From Curtobacterium poinsettiae (GTDB taxonomy: Bacteria; Actinomycetota; Actinomycetes; Actinomycetales; Microbacteriaceae), in contig NZ_CP106879.1 of NCBI RefSeq assembly GCF_025677645.1, positions 1,054,001 through 1,118,000 of the forward strand: a stretch of DNA of 64,000 nt, read 5' to 3'. The stretch's first letter is position 1. The number at the start of each line of letters is the position of its first letter. The position numbers were made by a program, and so were the translations under genes. Under the pieces are notes generated by a model. It saw nothing but the letters and a program-made list of their open reading frames with translations. It was not told where the DNA came from and made no database searches. Of the stretch, positions 33,333-41,957 are shown piece after piece.

Positions 33333-33884
33333 GTGACCGACGCGCGCGAACAGTTGATCCAGTACATCTCCTCCGAAGCGGTGTTCCACGGCGACTTCAC
33401 CCTGACCAGCGGGAAGAAGGCGACGTACTACATCGACCTGCGGAAGGTCAGCCTGGACCACCGCGTCGCGCCGCTGATCGGGCAGGTCATGACCGAGCTC
33501 GTGCAGCAGGTGCCGGACGTCTCCGCCGTCGGTGGCCTGACCATGGGCGCCGACCCCATCGCCAGCGCCGTCCTGCACCAGGCCGCCGCCCGGGGCCTGA
33601 CCTACGACGCCTTCGTCGTCCGCAAGGAGCCGAAGGACCACGGCCGCGGCAAGCAGGTCGAGGGACCGGACCTGAAGGGCAAGCGCGTCGTCGTGCTCGA
33701 GGACACCTCCACCACCGGCGGCTCGCCGCTCAAGGCGGCCGAAGCGCTCGAGCGCGAGGGCGCGATCGTCGCCGCCGTCGCGGTCGTCGTCGACCGGGAC
33801 ACCGGTGCCAAGGAGACGATCGAGGCGGCCGGCTACCCCTACTTCGCGGCCATCGGGTTGGCTGATCTGGGGCTGACCGCGTGA
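33333..33884 (+). CDS. pyrE: Orotate phosphoribosyltransferase
   Basis: A 183-residue enzyme of pyrimidine synthesis that joins orotate to PRPP to give OMP. The PRPP-binding motif is VVVLEDTSTTGGSPLKAAEA; the catalytic loop is RKEPKDHGRGKQVEG; N-terminal features are FTLTSGKKATYYIDLRK. GTG 33333 lies 8 bases after TACCCT (33319-33324), so the mRNA is probably leaderless. Its stop overlaps the following gene by 4 bases. Other pyr genes are not in the window. Confidence 0.95.
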   Translation: MTDAREQLIQYISSEAVFHGDFTLTSGKKATYYIDLRKVSLDHRVAPLIGQVMTELVQQVPDVSAVGGLTMGADPIASAVLHQAAARGLTYDAFVVRKEPKDHGRGKQVEGPDLKGKRVVVLEDTSTTGGSPLKAAEALEREGAIVAAVAVVVDRDTGAKETIEAAGYPYFAAIGLADLGLTA

Positions 33885-36169
33885 CCGAGGAGCGTCCGGA
33901 CGACGCACGCGAACCCGACGGCACCGCCGGCCCGGCAGACGGGGACGACGGCCTGGAGGCTCGGCGTGCGTCCGGATCGGACGCTCCGTTCCACGGTCTC
34001 CGCAGCGCTGCGGACATCTTCGGGGCTCCACGCGGCGAGGAGGACTGGCCGTCGCGGCGGGAGCGCCGTGCGGCCGAGCGCACCGCCCGCGAGACCGGCG
34101 CACCGCTGCCCGAGCCGTTCGTGGCCGAGGGGGAGGCGGAGGACGCCGCGCCTGCGGCTCCTGCTGCGGCTGCGCCGGTGCCGCCCGCTCCGGCTCCGGC
34201 GCTCGACGACGGTGCGACCCAGGCCATCTCGATGCCGCCCGAGCTGCTCGCCCCCTCCGAGAACCCCGACGCCGTCGTCGAGCACGAGCGCTCGACACTG
34301 CACGACCGGATCCCGGCCGCCGCTGACGTCCCACCGGACTCCACCGCGCCGCACCCGTCGTCGATCGTGCTGCCGACCGCGCAGACGCACCGCGACGAAC
34401 GTGCCGCCGCGGCGAAGGCCATCGAGGACGAACGTCGTCGCGTGGATCCCTTCGGCGAGGGCCGCGCCGATGTCGACTGGCTCGGGCGCGCGACCGGGAA
34501 CCACCCGGAGTCCGTTGCGCCCGCTGCCCCGCAACCCGTCGGCGTCGAGAACGTGCTGCCCCCGACCGAGGAGCCGCCGACCTTCACCGACCTGCTGCGC
34601 ATCACCAGCACCGGGCCGGTCCCCACGCAGACCGGCGCGCACGACCGGCCGTTCGACTGGGCGATCGGCGACGACGAGCCCGGCGAGGTACCGGCGACGC
34701 TGACCACCGACTCGTTCGACACCACCGCGCTGTCCGCCGGGTCCTGGTCGCTCGCCGACGAGTTGGACGACGAGGACGAGGTCGTCGCCGGCGAGGTCGA
34801 CACCCCGGCCACCGGGCTGCCGCAGGCGCCGCGGACCTACCCGGTGCCGCCCGCGGTCCCCGTGCCGCCGGTGGTGCCCCCGGCCGCTCCCGGCGCTGGC
34901 GCTGGCGCTGGCGCTGGCGCCGGCGCTGGCGCTGGTGCCGCTGCTGCTGCCGCTGGTGCTCCGTCGGAGGCGACCGAGGCCGTGGACGCGCCCCGTGGGT
35001 CCGCCGGGGACGACGTGCCGGACGCGACCGAGGGCCTCCAGGCCGACGCGCCGACCACCGCGATGCCGGCTGCCGGCACGCCCTGGTGGTCCGAGCCCGA
35101 CGCGACCGCGCCGCCGACCGCCGCGCCGCCGCTCGTCGAACCCGCCGGTGCACAGGAGTACCCGGCGCACCTGCCGCCGTCGGTCGGGCAGGACCTCGAC
35201 GCCGTGCTCGGGCTGCGCGGGAACGACACCGGTCCGCAGCCGGAGTCCCTGCCGGCCGCGGCGCCGGACGACCTGGACCAGTCCGAGTGGGACGGCCGCG
35301 AGACCAGCGACACGAGCGCCATCAAGGACCTGTTCGGCACCGAGGCCGTCGGGCAGCTCGGTGGCACGGGCTACGACCCGGAGGAGACCGGGACGCGGAT
35401 GATGCCGGCGGCTGCCGTGCCCGCGGCGGCTGCCGCTCCTGCTGCTGCCTCCGCGCCCGCTGCTGCCGGACGGCCGGCCGGCGGTCCGGACCGGCAGTCC
35501 GGCGACCGCGACAACTTCATCAACGAGGGCTTCGCGCGGCTGCGGAACGAGGGCAAGCGCGGCAAGCAGCTGCTGATCTACGGCTCGATCGCGCTGATCC
35601 TCGTGCTCATCGTGCTGGTGTTCCTGCTGTCGAAGTGGATCCTCGGCAACAACATCGCCGACCAGGCCGTGCCGACGAAGTCGCCGGTCGCTGCCTCGTC
35701 GGCGCCGGCGACACCGAGCGCTGCGCCGTCGGCGTCGGCCTCGCAGTCGAGTGACGCCGCAGCACCGTCCGCCACGCTGCAGTTCGCCACGACCCCGGCC
35801 CTGCCCGGCGAGCACCCGTGGACCGACCTGGCCGGAGGGGAGTGCCTGTCGCCGTTCACGAACGCGTGGTCGCAGACCTTCACGGTGGTGGACTGCGCGA
35901 CGCCCCACATCGGGCAGCTGACCGCGAGGCTCGCGGTCGAGGGCGACACCTACCCGGGCGCCGAGGCCCTGGCGACCCAGGCCGCCGACCAGTGCCAGTC
36001 CGACACGGCGCTGAACGCCTCGGCCGCCGCTGCCGTGGGCGACGTGCAGGTGCAGGGGTCCTACGCGCCCGACCAGGCGACGTGGGACCAGGGTGACCGG
36101 TTCATCTCGTGCTTCGTGACGCGGTCGTCGGGGCAGCCGCTGTCCGGGTCGTTGGCGCCGGGGGCGTAG
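33881..36169 (+). CDS. Membrane protein with septum-formation domain and long disordered region
   Basis: A 762-residue protein. Residues 1-545 are Pro/Ala/Asp/Glu-rich and disordered, with a hexanucleotide-encoded (Gly-Ala)n tract near residue 340. One membrane helix (KQLLIYGSIALILVLIVLVF, about 565-585) is followed by a Ser/Ala/Pro linker and an extracytoplasmic C-terminal domain of about 125 residues. It has four cysteines (GGECLSPF, VVDCATPHIGQL, AADQCQSD, FISCFVT), as in the septum-formation domain (PF13845 type). GTG 33881 overlaps pyrE by 4 bases. It is probably involved in division or envelope assembly; that is family-based inference. Confidence 0.7.
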   Translation: MTEERPDDAREPDGTAGPADGDDGLEARRASGSDAPFHGLRSAADIFGAPRGEEDWPSRRERRAAERTARETGAPLPEPFVAEGEAEDAAPAAPAAAAPVPPAPAPALDDGATQAISMPPELLAPSENPDAVVEHERSTLHDRIPAAADVPPDSTAPHPSSIVLPTAQTHRDERAAAAKAIEDERRRVDPFGEGRADVDWLGRATGNHPESVAPAAPQPVGVENVLPPTEEPPTFTDLLRITSTGPVPTQTGAHDRPFDWAIGDDEPGEVPATLTTDSFDTTALSAGSWSLADELDDEDEVVAGEVDTPATGLPQAPRTYPVPPAVPVPPVVPPAAPGAGAGAGAGAGAGAGAAAAAAGAPSEATEAVDAPRGSAGDDVPDATEGLQADAPTTAMPAAGTPWWSEPDATAPPTAAPPLVEPAGAQEYPAHLPPSVGQDLDAVLGLRGNDTGPQPESLPAAAPDDLDQSEWDGRETSDTSAIKDLFGTEAVGQLGGTGYDPEETGTRMMPAAAVPAAAAAPAAASAPAAAGRPAGGPDRQSGDRDNFINEGFARLRNEGKRGKQLLIYGSIALILVLIVLVFLLSKWILGNNIADQAVPTKSPVAASSAPATPSAAPSASASQSSDAAAPSATLQFATTPALPGEHPWTDLAGGECLSPFTNAWSQTFTVVDCATPHIGQLTARLAVEGDTYPGAEALATQAADQCQSDTALNASAAAAVGDVQVQGSYAPDQATWDQGDRFISCFVTRSSGQPLSGSLAPGA
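34892..34933. repeat. (GGCGCT)n hexanucleotide repeat inside a coding region
   Basis: Seven GGCGCT units in a row, one as GGCGCC, encode an Ala-Gly tract in the disordered part of the septum-formation protein. A change of copy number would keep the frame and only alter linker length. It is a likely strain-typing locus. Confidence 0.85.
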
Positions 36170-36265
36170 GCGAGGCGGGTCGGTCGTCGGCGTCCGGCGG
36201 TCGGGGCGGGTCACACCTGTTCTGCGACGTTCCACCCCGTGATCGACCGGTGGTCTGTCGGAACA

Positions 36266-36361
36266 TGCACACGCAGCGAATGCGTGTGCAACGAACGACA
36301 TCCCACCCGTCGAACGACGAGTGGGATGTCGCAACATGCACGCGCATCGGCTGAGATGCGC
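36266..36361. terminator. Cluster of three hairpins between convergent genes
   Basis: Three consecutive inverted repeats: TGCACACGCA / TGCGTGTGCA (36266-36290); CGACATCCCAC / GTGGGATGTCG with inner CGTCG / CGACG (36296-36331); and GCGCATC / GATGCGC (36342-36361). The motif AACATGCAC occurs before the first and third. They fill the space between the convergent septum and aldo/keto reductase genes. Confidence 0.7.
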
Positions 36362-36366
36362 CGGCG

Positions 36367-37320
36367 TCAGGCGCTCGCTGGCACCTTCGCCGACACGTCG
36401 GACAGCGTCTGCAGCTCGTCGGCGGTGAGTTCGAGCTCCGCCGAGGCCAGCAGCGCCGGCAGCTGCTCGGTGTTCCGGGCGCTCGCGATCGGTGCGACGA
36501 CGTCGGGCTGCGCCTGCAGCCAGGCGAGTGCGACGGTCGCGATCTCGGAGCCGTGTGCGTCGGCGATCGAGGACAGCGCGTCCACGACGGCGAGCCCCTC
36601 GTCGGTGAAGTAGCCGGACACCTGGCCCTCGCGGTCCTTGCCGGCGAAGTCGTCCTTCGAGCGGTACTTGCCGGTCAGGAACCCTGCGGCGAGCGAGAAG
36701 TACGGCACGACGCCGAGGCCGTGTTCGTGCGCGAGCGGTGCGATCTCGGCCTCGTACGGCTGGCGCGTCACCAGGTTGTAGTGGGGCTGGATGGCGACGG
36801 GCTGGGCGAGGCCGTTCTCGGTCGCGATGCGGATCCACTCCGCGGCGCGGTCCTTCGAGTAGTTCGAGATCGCGGTGTAGCGGACCAGCCCGTCCTGCAC
36901 GAGCTGGTCGAAGGCGCGGACGGTCTCCTCGAGCGGGGTCGACTGGTCGTCGAAGTGCGCGTAGTACAGGTCGATCCGGTCGGTGCCGAGGCGCTCGAGG
37001 CTCGCGCGGGCAGCGGCGGCGACGGTGTCCGCAGCGAGGCCCTGGAACTCCGGATGCTGCGAGCCCTTCGTCGCGATGACGACGTCGTCCCGCTTGCCCG
37101 AGGCGCGCAGCCACGAACCGATGACCCGCTCGGACTCGCCGCCCGAGTTGCCCGGCGCCCAGGCCGAGTAGACGTCCGCGGTGTCGATGAAGTCGCCACC
37201 GGCCGCGGTGTAGGCGTCGAGGACGTGGTGCGAGGTCGACTCGTCCGCCGTCCACCCGAAGACGTTGCCGCCGAGGGCGAGGGGGAACACGTGCAGGTCA
37301 CTGGTACCGATGCGGGGCAT
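36367..37320 (-). CDS. Aldo/keto reductase
   Basis: A 317-residue NADPH-dependent oxidoreductase with the (beta/alpha)8 fold. Catalytic tetrad candidates: Asp in FIDTADVYSAW with the following Tyr, Lys in VVIATKG, and His in LYYAHFDDQSTP. The C-terminal cofactor site is in VAPIASARNTEQL. Length and order match the 'AKR7/AKR11' YajO-like general stress group. A strong AAAGGA site precedes ATG 37320. It is divergent from the HEAT-repeat gene. The substrate is unknown. Confidence 0.92.
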   Translation of the reverse strand: MPRIGTSDLHVFPLALGGNVFGWTADESTSHHVLDAYTAAGGDFIDTADVYSAWAPGNSGGESERVIGSWLRASGKRDDVVIATKGSQHPEFQGLAADTVAAAARASLERLGTDRIDLYYAHFDDQSTPLEETVRAFDQLVQDGLVRYTAISNYSKDRAAEWIRIATENGLAQPVAIQPHYNLVTRQPYEAEIAPLAHEHGLGVVPYFSLAAGFLTGKYRSKDDFAGKDREGQVSGYFTDEGLAVVDALSSIADAHGSEIATVALAWLQAQPDVVAPIASARNTEQLPALLASAELELTADELQTLSDVSAKVPASA

Positions 37321-37428
37321 ACGGAGGTCCTTTCGTGGTCGGAGGTGCGGTGGGAGCGAACCGCACGTCTCCCGACGCTATGCCCCGATGCTTGACACGG
37401 CCCCGGCGCGAGGGGCTTCGATGGAGTG

Positions 37429-38073
37429 ATGACCACGCTCAGCGATGCCCTCGCCGACCCGCGATCCTCCGCCCGGCTGCAGGCCGTGATGGCCGCGGGG
37501 ACCACCCCGGACCCCGCGGACCTCGAGGTGCTCGTCGCGCAGTGCGCCGTGGAGCCGGACTTCTTCGTCCGCGACATGCTGACGTGGGCGCTCACCCGGC
37601 ACCCCGCCGACGACGTCGTGGCCCGCGTCCTGCCCGAGCTCGAGCGCCCCGAGCCGCAGGCCCGCAGCCAGGCGCTCCACACCCTGTCGAAGATCGGGGA
37701 CCCGGACGCGTGGCCCGCGGTGCGCCCGCTCCTCGAGGACCGCGACGACGAGGTGCTCCGCGCGGCGTGGCGCACGGCCGTCGCACTGGTGCCGGACGAC
37801 GAGCGGGCGTCGCTCGCGCGGACCCTCGCCGTGCAGCTCGGCGTCGGGGACCGCGAGCGTCGGCTGAGCCTGTCGCGTGCCCTGGTGGGACTCGGCGAGG
37901 TCGTCGTCGAACCGGTCCTCGCCGCGGCGGCCGACCGTGGGACCGACGCCGTCCGGGAGCACGTGCACGAGACCGAACGGCTGCTGCACGACCCGGATGC
38001 GGCATCCGCGCTCGCCCTCGAACGGGCTCGGCGCGAGGTCGCGCTCGGCCGGACGCGCTCCGTCAAGGGGTAG
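37429..38073 (+). CDS. HEAT-repeat protein
   Basis: A 214-residue all-helical protein with several HEAT-like repeats, e.g. VRDMLTWALTRHPADDVVARVLPEL, then QARSQALHTLSKIGDPDAWP and VLRAAWRTAVALVPDDE. Such proteins are scaffolds; the partner is unknown. ATG 37429 (or GTG 37426) has an ATGGAGTG site. It is followed by the MITE-like repeat region. Confidence 0.75.
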   Translation: MTTLSDALADPRSSARLQAVMAAGTTPDPADLEVLVAQCAVEPDFFVRDMLTWALTRHPADDVVARVLPELERPEPQARSQALHTLSKIGDPDAWPAVRPLLEDRDDEVLRAAWRTAVALVPDDERASLARTLAVQLGVGDRERRLSLSRALVGLGEVVVEPVLAAAADRGTDAVREHVHETERLLHDPDAASALALERARREVALGRTRSVKG

Positions 38074-38153
38074 GGCCGGCGGGCGCGCCCGGCCGGGAGC
38101 GCCGGGTGGTCGCGAGGCGTCGCCGCCGCGGGCGTGGGGCGGGCGCGTCGCGC

Positions 38154-38263
38154 GGTCATGAAACCCCGTGGGCGGGGGGCCGAGTGGTCGTGAACCGTCG
38201 GTTGCGGGGCTCCCGGGCGACAGATGGTGACCGCTCGGCGGAGGTGAGCGGGGTGTCGTGACC
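38154..38263. mobile_element. MITE-like element, copy A
   Basis: A 110-bp non-coding unit with terminal inverted repeats GGTCATGAAACCCCG (38154-38168) and CGGGGTGTCGTGACC (38249-38263); 13 of 15 positions pair. The same unit, about 85% identical, is found at 38348-38457 in the same orientation. No transposase is encoded, so mobilisation would need one elsewhere. A REP-type repeat is the alternative. Confidence 0.6.
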
Positions 38264-38275
38264 GATGGGGGCGGC

Positions 38276-38317
38276 GGACGGGAGGCGCGTGGCGGCGGGG
38301 CACCGGGCCTCCCGTCC
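38276..38317. terminator. GGAGGC-type terminator between the repeat copies
   Basis: GGACGGGAGGCGCG (38276-38289) pairs with CGGGCCTCCCGTCC (38304-38317), one mismatch. It is flanked by the facing ends of copies A and B, which are an exact 15-bp inverted repeat of each other. It separates the convergent HEAT and DtxR genes. Confidence 0.75.
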
Positions 38318-38347
38318 GACGCCACGCGCGTTCGCGGGCCGCGGTGC

Positions 38348-38457
38348 GGTCACGACACCCCGTGCGCTGGGCGCCGAGTGGTCGCGAACCGTCGGCTGCG
38401 GGGCTCCCGGGTGACAGCTCCTGACCCCTCAGCGAACGTGAGCGGGGTGTCTCGACC
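38348..38457. mobile_element. MITE-like element, copy B
   Basis: Second 110-bp copy, with ends GGTCACGACACCCCG (38348-38362) and CGGGGTGTCTCGACC (38443-38457). It aligns with copy A without gaps at about 95 of 112 positions when two flanking bases are included. The inner block GAACCGTCGG...TGCGGGGCTCCCGGG is the best conserved part. Confidence 0.6.
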
Positions 38458-38481
38458 GGCCGGCCAACGCATGCGTGGCAG

Positions 38482-38505
38482 CCGACCAGCCGACCAGCCG
38501 ACCAG
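38482..38505. repeat. Three tandem CCGACCAG units
   Basis: The 8-bp unit CCGACCAG occurs three times just before the 3' end of the DtxR-type gene. It is the last element in the 446-base gene-free stretch 38074-38519, which otherwise holds the two MITE-like copies and a terminator. Confidence 0.7.
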
Positions 38506-38519
38506 CGCGCGCAGCGCGG

Positions 38520-39209
38520 TCAGTCGCCGTCGGGCGCGAGCCAGATGGACGACGCCGCCGCCGCCGGCAGGTCGACGAGGGACTCCGAGCCGTCGGTCGC
38601 CCGCCGCGACACCGCGATGACGCCGGCGTAGTCCCGCACCCGCTCCACCCGCAGGTGCGTCCCCAGCCCCACCCCGAGCTCGTCGAAGTACCGCAGCAGG
38701 GACGGGTCGTCGTCCGAGACCCGGTCGACGGTGCCGCACGCACCGGGCTCGATCGCCCCGAGGAGCGTGCCGGGCGAGTCCGGCACGATGCCGTCCGCAC
38801 CGGGGATCGGGTCACCGTGGGGGTCGTGCGTCGGGTGGCCGAGGTCGGCGTCGACCCGGTCGAGGAACTGCTCCGACACGGCGTGTTCCAGGGCTTCGGC
38901 CTCGGTGTGGACCTCGTCCCACGAGTAGCCGAGCCGCTCCACCAGGAACGTCTCGATCAGCCGGTGCCGCCGGACCATCGCCACCGCGACCTGCTGCCCG
39001 AGCGGCGTGAGCACGACGCCGTAGTACGGGGTGTGCTCGATCAGGCCGTCGCGGTCGAGCTTCTTGAGGTTGCCCGACACCGTCGACGCCGACACCTTCA
39101 GCGACGCCGCGATGTCGCGCGTCGCCAAGCCGGGTCCGCCGCGCTCGCTGGCCTTCCAGACGAGCTTGACGTAGTCCTCTGCCATGGTGGACAGGGATGG
39201 CAGGCGCAT
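38520..39209 (-). CDS. DtxR/MntR-family metal-dependent regulator
   Basis: A 229-residue iron- or manganese-dependent repressor. Residues 5-65 form the winged helix (AEDYVKLVWKASERGG, then ASLKVSASTVSGNLKKL), residues 66-140 the dimerisation domain with metal ligands in VRRHRLIETFL, DEVHTEAEALEHAVS. A C-terminal SH3/FeoA-like domain follows (LRYFDELGVGLGTHLRVERV). ATG 39209 lies 7 bases after a TACGAT -10 box, implying a leaderless mRNA. It is divergent from a CPBP protease gene; no metal transporter is adjacent. Confidence 0.9.
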   Translation of the reverse strand: MRLPSLSTMAEDYVKLVWKASERGGPGLATRDIAASLKVSASTVSGNLKKLDRDGLIEHTPYYGVVLTPLGQQVAVAMVRRHRLIETFLVERLGYSWDEVHTEAEALEHAVSEQFLDRVDADLGHPTHDPHGDPIPGADGIVPDSPGTLLGAIEPGACGTVDRVSDDDPSLLRYFDELGVGLGTHLRVERVRDYAGVIAVSRRATDGSESLVDLPAAAASSIWLAPDGD

Positions 39210-39246
39210 ACCGCCAATCGTACGTCCCGCCTGGTACAACCAGCAG

Positions 39247-40176
39247 ATGACCACCACCGCCTCCGTCCGAGCCCCTCGCCGTCGCTGGCCGGTGCCGCCG
39301 TCGCTGCTGCTCGGGCTCGCGCCGATCGTGGTGTTCGCAGCGATCAGCGCCTGGCGGTCACGGCCGAGCGACGACTACGCGACCCTCGGGCAGACGGTCG
39401 ACAGCGTCGTGCACGCCCTCGTCATCCCCGAGGGCATCGCGGTCGCGGCACTCGCCCTGTTCGTCACGGCGCTCGGCTGGTGGCGGATTGCGACGGTCGA
39501 CCCGGTCCGGACACGGCTGCGGTGGACGATGCTCGCGCCGATCCTCGTGCTCGTGGTGTGCGTCGTCCGGCTGCCCCTGATCGACTGGACGGCGCTGCCG
39601 GCGCACTACTTCGTGCTGCTCGCCGTCGGGGTGCTGTTCGTCGGGGTCTTCGAGGAGCTGATGGCCCGCGGCACCCTGCTCGTGGGGCTGCGGCGGCGGC
39701 TGCCGGAGATGGGGGTGTGGGCCCTGTCGTGCGCGCTGTTCGGGCTGCTGCACCTGCTCAACGCGCTCGCCGGTGCCGGGATCGGGCCGACGCTCGTCCA
39801 GGTCGTGTTCGCGGCGTCGTTCGGGTCGACGCTGTACGTCGCGCGTCGGCTGACCGGGTCGCTCCTCGCCCCGGTGCTGCTGCACGCCTTCTGGGACTTC
39901 GGGTCGATCGGGTTCTCGGCGACGGCGGACACGGGCGACTTCGGCAAGCTGACCCTGCTCGGCCTGATCGGGCTGTTCTCGTTCGGGGTGCTCGCGTTCG
40001 GCATCGTCGCTGGCGGGATCATCGCCTGGTACGACGACCGGCCCCGTCGGCTCGCGAAGCGGTGGCGGACGGTGCCGCCGATGGCGGCCTTCGCCCTGGA
40101 GGCCCGTGGGGCGTCCCACGAACCGGCTGCGGCGGGTGCCGCGGTCGCCTCCGGCGCCGGGGTCGACGCCCGGTAG
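39247..40176 (+). CDS. CPBP-family intramembrane metalloprotease
   Basis: A 309-residue membrane protein of the CPBP (CAAX protease/bacteriocin-processing) family. The catalytic motif EELMARG has Glu136-Glu137; the second motif is FGLLHLLN with the His; the third is LLHAFWDF. About eight membrane helices are expected, and a basic/Ala-rich tail ends the protein. The start codon is 6 bases after TACAAC, suggesting a leaderless message. It could process or modify a membrane peptide; no partner is evident. Confidence 0.85.
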   Translation: MTTTASVRAPRRRWPVPPSLLLGLAPIVVFAAISAWRSRPSDDYATLGQTVDSVVHALVIPEGIAVAALALFVTALGWWRIATVDPVRTRLRWTMLAPILVLVVCVVRLPLIDWTALPAHYFVLLAVGVLFVGVFEELMARGTLLVGLRRRLPEMGVWALSCALFGLLHLLNALAGAGIGPTLVQVVFAASFGSTLYVARRLTGSLLAPVLLHAFWDFGSIGFSATADTGDFGKLTLLGLIGLFSFGVLAFGIVAGGIIAWYDDRPRRLAKRWRTVPPMAAFALEARGASHEPAAAGAAVASGAGVDAR

Positions 40177-40232
40177 CGGCCGCGGGCGACGCGAGCGGTC
40201 GCCAGCGGTCGCGAGCGGTCGCGAGCCTCCGG

Positions 40233-41030
40233 CTAGAGCTCGACCTCGAAGGGCTCGGTGCGCACGAGCTCGTGCACGCCGGAGATGACCTCGCTCGGGC
40301 GGAACGGGTACCGGTCGATCTCCGCCTGGTCGCTGATGCCCGTCATCACGAGCACGGTGTGCAGCCCCGCCTCGATGCCGGCCTGCACGTCGGTGTCCAT
40401 GCGGTCGCCGATCATGCCGGTGTTCTCGGAGTGCGCGCCGATCCGGTTCATCGCGGAGCGGAACATCATCGGGTTCGGCTTGCCGACCACGTAGGGCTGC
40501 TTGCCGGTGGCCTTCTCGATCATCGCCGCGATGGCGCCGGTGGCCGGCAGGACCCCCTCGGCGCTCGGGCCGGTGGCGTCGGGGTTCGTCACGATGAAGC
40601 GGGCGCCCGCGCGGATGAGCCGGACGGCCTTGGTGATCGCCTCGAACGAGTAGTTGCGGGTCTCGCCGACGACGACGTAGTCGGGAGCCGTCTCCGTCAT
40701 GATGAACCCGGCCTCGTGCAGGGCGGTCGTCATGCCGGCCTCACCGATCACGAACGCCGAGCCGCCGGGCATCTGCGACTTGCAGAAGTCGGCGGTCGCG
40801 AGCGCACTCGTCCAGATCCGCTCCTCGGGCACGTGCAGGCCCGAGCTCCGCAGGCGGGCGCTGAGGTCGCGCGGCGTGAAGATCGAGTTGTTCGTCAGCA
40901 CGAGGAACTCGGTGCCGTCGTCGAGCCACTGCTGGATGAGCTCCGGGGCCCCCGGGAGTGCCTGGTTCTCGTGGACGAGCACGCCGTCCATGTCGGTCAG
41001 CCAGCACTCGACGTCGTCTCGGGTCGCCAT
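40233..41030 (-). CDS. HAD-IIA phosphatase, NagD-like
   Basis: A 265-residue HAD subfamily IIA phosphatase (NagD, p-nitrophenylphosphatase-like). Motif I is LTDMDGVLVHE, motif II FLVLTNNSIFT, the cap domain contains VVGETRNYSFEAITKAVRLI, and the C-terminal GDRMDTDVQAGIEAG is motif IV. It dephosphorylates small sugar phosphates or nucleotides. The start was set at ATG 41030 because the TAGGGT -10 box lies 7 bases upstream; two earlier in-frame starts overlap or lie closer to that box. Confidence 0.88.
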   Translation of the reverse strand: MATRDDVECWLTDMDGVLVHENQALPGAPELIQQWLDDGTEFLVLTNNSIFTPRDLSARLRSSGLHVPEERIWTSALATADFCKSQMPGGSAFVIGEAGMTTALHEAGFIMTETAPDYVVVGETRNYSFEAITKAVRLIRAGARFIVTNPDATGPSAEGVLPATGAIAAMIEKATGKQPYVVGKPNPMMFRSAMNRIGAHSENTGMIGDRMDTDVQAGIEAGLHTVLVMTGISDQAEIDRYPFRPSEVISGVHELVRTEPFEVEL

Positions 41031-41231
41031 GGCCATCACCCTACTGCGCAGGGGCTCAGGCCCGGCTCGTGGGCGGCTCGTGGCCTGCTCGTGGCCGGCT
41101 CGGAAAGGGCCGGGAGGCCCGGGGCGGCTCTTGCGCGCTGCTCCGAGACCCGAGAAGGTCGAGACACCGAACCGCGGTCGGCTTTTGCTCTACGCTTTTC
41201 GGGACACGTACCGAATCAAGGAGGCCCCCTC

Positions 41232-41930
41232 GTGCTCGTCGAACCCGGAACCCCGTCCGCCGCGCCCCGACCCGCCACGGTGTCGGAGACGGAGCTCGAG
41301 GTGACGCCGCGACGACGCCGAGGCCGCCCGAACGTGCTGTCCCGCGAGCAGGTGATCGACGCCGCCACGACGATCGCGAACGAGGACGGCCTCGACCGCC
41401 TGTCCTTCCGGGCGCTGGGCGTGCGGCTCGGGGTCGCCCCGATGACCGTGCACCGGACGATCGGCGGCCTGGACGACCTGCACGCCGAGCTCGTCCGCCG
41501 CACCGTCGACGAGTTCACCGCCACCTTCGTCTGGCCGGACGAGTGGCACGCCGTCGTCCGCACGTTCGCCACGACGTTCCGTGACCTGATGCGGACCCAT
41601 CCGCTCGTGCTCGAGTCGCACAGCCAGCGCGCCCCGCTCGCCTCGACCGAGTCCGACGCCGTCGTGGCGAAGGTCGTCGGTGCTCTGCAGGACGCCGGGC
41701 TGCCGCCGGCCGAGGCGATGTACACCTTCTTCGTCGTGTACGACTTCGTGGTCGGGCACGCCGGGGTGCAGGTCGGACGTGGCGACTCCGAGGCCGGCCG
41801 ACCCGAGCGGCACCGGTTGGTGGGCGAGATCCTCGGCGAGCACTCCTACGACGACCGGTTCGCGCTCGGCCTCGACATCCTGATCGCCGGCATCGAGTCG
41901 CGCATCGCCCACGGGGTCCGCACCGCCTGA
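41232..41930 (+). CDS. TetR-family transcriptional regulator
   Basis: A 232-residue TetR/AcrR regulator. A basic N-terminal linker (PRRRRGRPN) precedes the helix-turn-helix (SREQVIDAATTIANEDG, then RALGVRLGVAPMTVHRTIGG). The C-terminal ligand domain (about 100-232) is of the TetR_C_1 kind. GTG 41232 has an AAGGAGG site 8 bases upstream; a TACGCT -10 box is at 41191-41196. The 200-base region before it holds imperfect GGCTCGTGG repeats and no gene. Target unknown. Confidence 0.85.
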   Translation: MLVEPGTPSAAPRPATVSETELEVTPRRRRGRPNVLSREQVIDAATTIANEDGLDRLSFRALGVRLGVAPMTVHRTIGGLDDLHAELVRRTVDEFTATFVWPDEWHAVVRTFATTFRDLMRTHPLVLESHSQRAPLASTESDAVVAKVVGALQDAGLPPAEAMYTFFVVYDFVVGHAGVQVGRGDSEAGRPERHRLVGEILGEHSYDDRFALGLDILIAGIESRIAHGVRTA

Positions 41931-41957
41931 CGCAGCGCCCGGCCGTACGCTGGTCGG

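Noticed and set aside
33839..37255. 1138-codon reverse-strand frame across the septum-formation gene and part of the reductase gene
   Set aside because: Arg/Gly/Val-rich shadow of the forward gene; no domain and no start signals.
38475..41231. Long forward frame that extends the TetR gene upstream by more than 900 codons
   Set aside because: It runs antisense through the DtxR and NagD-like genes. The TetR gene has a clear ribosome-binding site at GTG 41232.
41031..41231. Possible terminator GGGCC-ggga-GGCCC in the gap between the NagD-like and TetR genes
   Set aside because: The genes are divergent there, so a terminator has no purpose. The stem is only five pairs and was judged chance in GC-rich DNA.
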